The translations under genes and the position numbers were made by a program. Shown one piece after another: positions 6,978 to 7,792 of a stretch of DNA of 7,792 nt; the first letter of the stretch is position 1; each line of letters begins with the position of its first letter. Below the pieces are notes generated by a model that did not search any database, was not told where the DNA came from, and worked only from the letters and a program-made list of their open reading frames with translations. The DNA is from Bacteroidota bacterium (GTDB taxonomy: Bacteria > Bacteroidota > Bacteroidia > Bacteroidales > Prolixibacteraceae): NCBI GenBank assembly GCA_030706665.1, contig JAUZOB010000155.1, forward strand, positions 1 through 7,792, written 5' to 3'.

Positions 6978-7421
6978 ATGATGATTAAGAAGAAAATAGC
7001 ATTACTTTTCATTATCCTGGCCGGCATCGGCTTAGTAGCAAATGCTGTTTTACCTCATCATCATCATGGACACCTGATCTGTTTTAATCAGTCACATTGT
7101 CATCCGGGTAGCGGTCATAATGATCCAATGGAAGATAATACCGATCACGATCATGACTGTGGCGCGGGCTTCAATGATTGCATCGTAAAGGAATACTTTA
7201 CAATGCCTGAAGACGGATTCAATCTGAAATGTCAGATTTTCACATTTATCAATCATGACTTTCAAAAACATCATTACAATTTACTTTTTCAGAATATTTC
7301 AAGTCCTACAGAAATAAATTCTTCGATCAGTGTTAAATACAAACCTTATCGAGCGACATATCATTCTGTATTTATCTATCACTCCCTCATTTCCAGGGCT
7401 CCTCCTGTGCTTTCAGTTTAA
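6978..7421 (+). CDS. Small exported His/Cys-rich protein, probably metal-related
   Basis: A 147-residue protein with a clear signal peptide: KKK at 4-6, a hydrophobic core 7-20, and an ANA signal peptidase I site ending at residue 23. The mature protein starts with VLPHHHHGH, then SHCHPGSGH (39-47) and TDHDHDCG (55-62), giving a cluster of at least nine His plus C35, C41, C61 and C68 within about 45 residues. This strongly suggests transition-metal binding or sensing in the periplasm. It ends in SRAPPVLSV; from memory, similar small Bacteroidota proteins with a signal peptide, a HHHH block and an R-x-P-P ending occur beside TonB-dependent receptors and RND heavy-metal efflux genes (possibly the family labelled DUF6769, which I cannot verify). 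No such partner is in the window; one may lie beyond the right edge. A second ATG directly follows the first and could equally be the start. The function is not established. Confidence 0.78.
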   Translation: MMIKKKIALLFIILAGIGLVANAVLPHHHHGHLICFNQSHCHPGSGHNDPMEDNTDHDHDCGAGFNDCIVKEYFTMPEDGFNLKCQIFTFINHDFQKHHYNLLFQNISSPTEINSSISVKYKPYRATYHSVFIYHSLISRAPPVLSV

Positions 7422-7460
7422 TTTTTATAGGCAAGAGGCTGCCCGATAAAATTAGCTTTT
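7420..7460 (+). terminator. Possible terminator of the His-rich protein gene
   Basis: Starting in the stop codon, AATTTTTAT (7420-7428) can pair with ATAAAATT (7446-7453) with one bulged T. Inside it GGCA (7430-7433) pairs with TGCC (7440-7443) around a 6-nt loop, separated from the outer stem by a small internal loop. TTTT follows at 7457-7460. The imperfect stem and short T run make this only a fair candidate. Confidence 0.4.
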
Positions 7461-7518
7461 CAATTTCTACTGAGCTTCCAGATTATAGTTTTTAGATTCT
7501 ATTTTTTCTGATTAACCG

Positions 7519-7534
7519 CTTTATTTTAATAAAG
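7519..7534. repeat. 16-bp AT-rich palindrome
   Basis: CTTTATT (7519-7525) and AATAAAG (7528-7534) are perfect reverse complements separated by TT. The spacer is too short for a full hairpin, so if functional it would more likely be a protein-binding dyad. It could be chance in such AT-rich DNA. Confidence 0.35.
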
Positions 7535-7653
7535 TTGAGTTCAAACAGGAATTAAGACTTGATCTAAATGCAATCTGTAGAACTATAAAAATCAGGCAGA
7601 TTCATCCAACAGCTCTATAAAAAATGGTTATTCTCAAAACATGAAGTTTTAGA

Positions 7654-7702
7654 GGAACACATACTTTTTGATGCATCATGAAACCTTGTTTAATTGTGTT
7701 CC
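7654..7702. repeat. Long-range inverted repeat with nested palindrome
   Basis: GGAACACA (7654-7661) and TGTGTTCC (7695-7702) are perfect 8-bp inverted repeats with a 33-bp spacer. The spacer contains TGATGCATCA (7669-7678), a perfect 10-bp palindrome. The arms are less AT-rich than the surrounding DNA, which makes chance a little less likely. It could be an operator pair or an RNA stem-loop in a leader. Confidence 0.45.
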
Positions 7703-7768
7703 ATGATAGCGATTCCCTTTCATTTATATAGAGTCAATATACAATGATAGATCATATTATTCATTTTT

Positions 7769-7792
7769 CGATAAAGAGAAAATTCATTATCG
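7769..7792. repeat. Inverted repeat at the window edge
   Basis: CGATAA (7769-7774) is repeated in inverted form as TTATCG (7787-7792) around a 12-nt spacer, preceded by a T run. The structure may extend past the window, so its full size and any following T tract cannot be judged. Confidence 0.3.

Larger units (their letters stand above)
7461..7792. other. Non-coding right end, rich in inverted repeats
   Basis: I find no supportable gene on either strand in this stretch; all ATG-started frames are short (the longest are about 17-25 codons). It is AT-rich and carries several inverted repeats, some listed separately (7519-7534, 7654-7702, 7769-7792), plus ATGAT/ATCAT at 7744-7755 and a near-direct repeat CTATAAAAA at 7583-7591 and 7615-7623. 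No known riboswitch pattern is recognisable by eye. The likeliest role is the upstream regulatory region of a gene beyond the right edge. Confidence 0.5.

Noticed and set aside
7678..7731. 17-codon ORF in the right-end non-coding region
   Set aside because: It is too short, overlaps inverted repeats and has no supporting promoter or recognisable sequence.
7422..7792. Cobalamin or other riboswitch before a possible outer-membrane receptor gene
   Set aside because: I could not recognise any conserved riboswitch core by eye; only simple inverted repeats are visible.

Overview
The window looks like a chromosomal segment from a Bacteroidota bacterium. Three things point there: GldF/GldG-type gliding ABC-transporter sequence at the left end, start codons with no clear Shine-Dalgarno sequence, and several intergenic matches to the Bacteroidota -7 promoter element TAnnTTTG (with a -33 TTG where I could place one). 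All convincing genes are on the + strand. Base composition is moderate to AT-rich and fairly even. I see no insertion sequence, phage gene, CRISPR array, tRNA or rRNA.

Layout. (1) 1-2084: the 3' part of a gene in which a GldF-like permease runs without a stop into a GldG-like auxiliary protein; its 5' end lies outside the window. (2) 2198-3328: dnaN, the DNA polymerase III sliding clamp, with a well-formed promoter and a strong terminator. (3) 3405-4214 and 4223-4834: a DEDDh 3'-5' exonuclease with an ExoX-like C-terminal part, then a fumarylacetoacetate hydrolase (FAH) family enzyme 8 nt downstream, probably one operon. (4) 4835-5105: a non-coding gap with several hairpins ending in a strong bidirectional terminator; it could hold a small RNA. 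(5) 5106-6914: a complete hybrid-free sensor histidine kinase with seven predicted membrane helices, a PAS domain and a kinase core, with no response regulator beside it. (6) 6978-7421: a small exported His/Cys-rich protein, probably metal-related. (7) 7422-7792: 371 nt with no supportable gene but several inverted repeats, probably the leader of a gene beyond the right edge.

How the genes fit together. dnaN and the exonuclease form a plausible replication/repair pair. The FAH enzyme is a metabolic housekeeping gene carried in the same operon. The kinase and the His-rich protein each have their own -7-like element and look independently transcribed. Most of the window is ordinary core genome. 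The less routine points are the GldF-GldG fusion, the overlap of the dnaN terminator with the exonuclease promoter, the structured 4.9-5.04 kb gap, the atypical H-box of the orphan kinase, and the palindrome-rich right end. I found no convincing novel multi-gene system.
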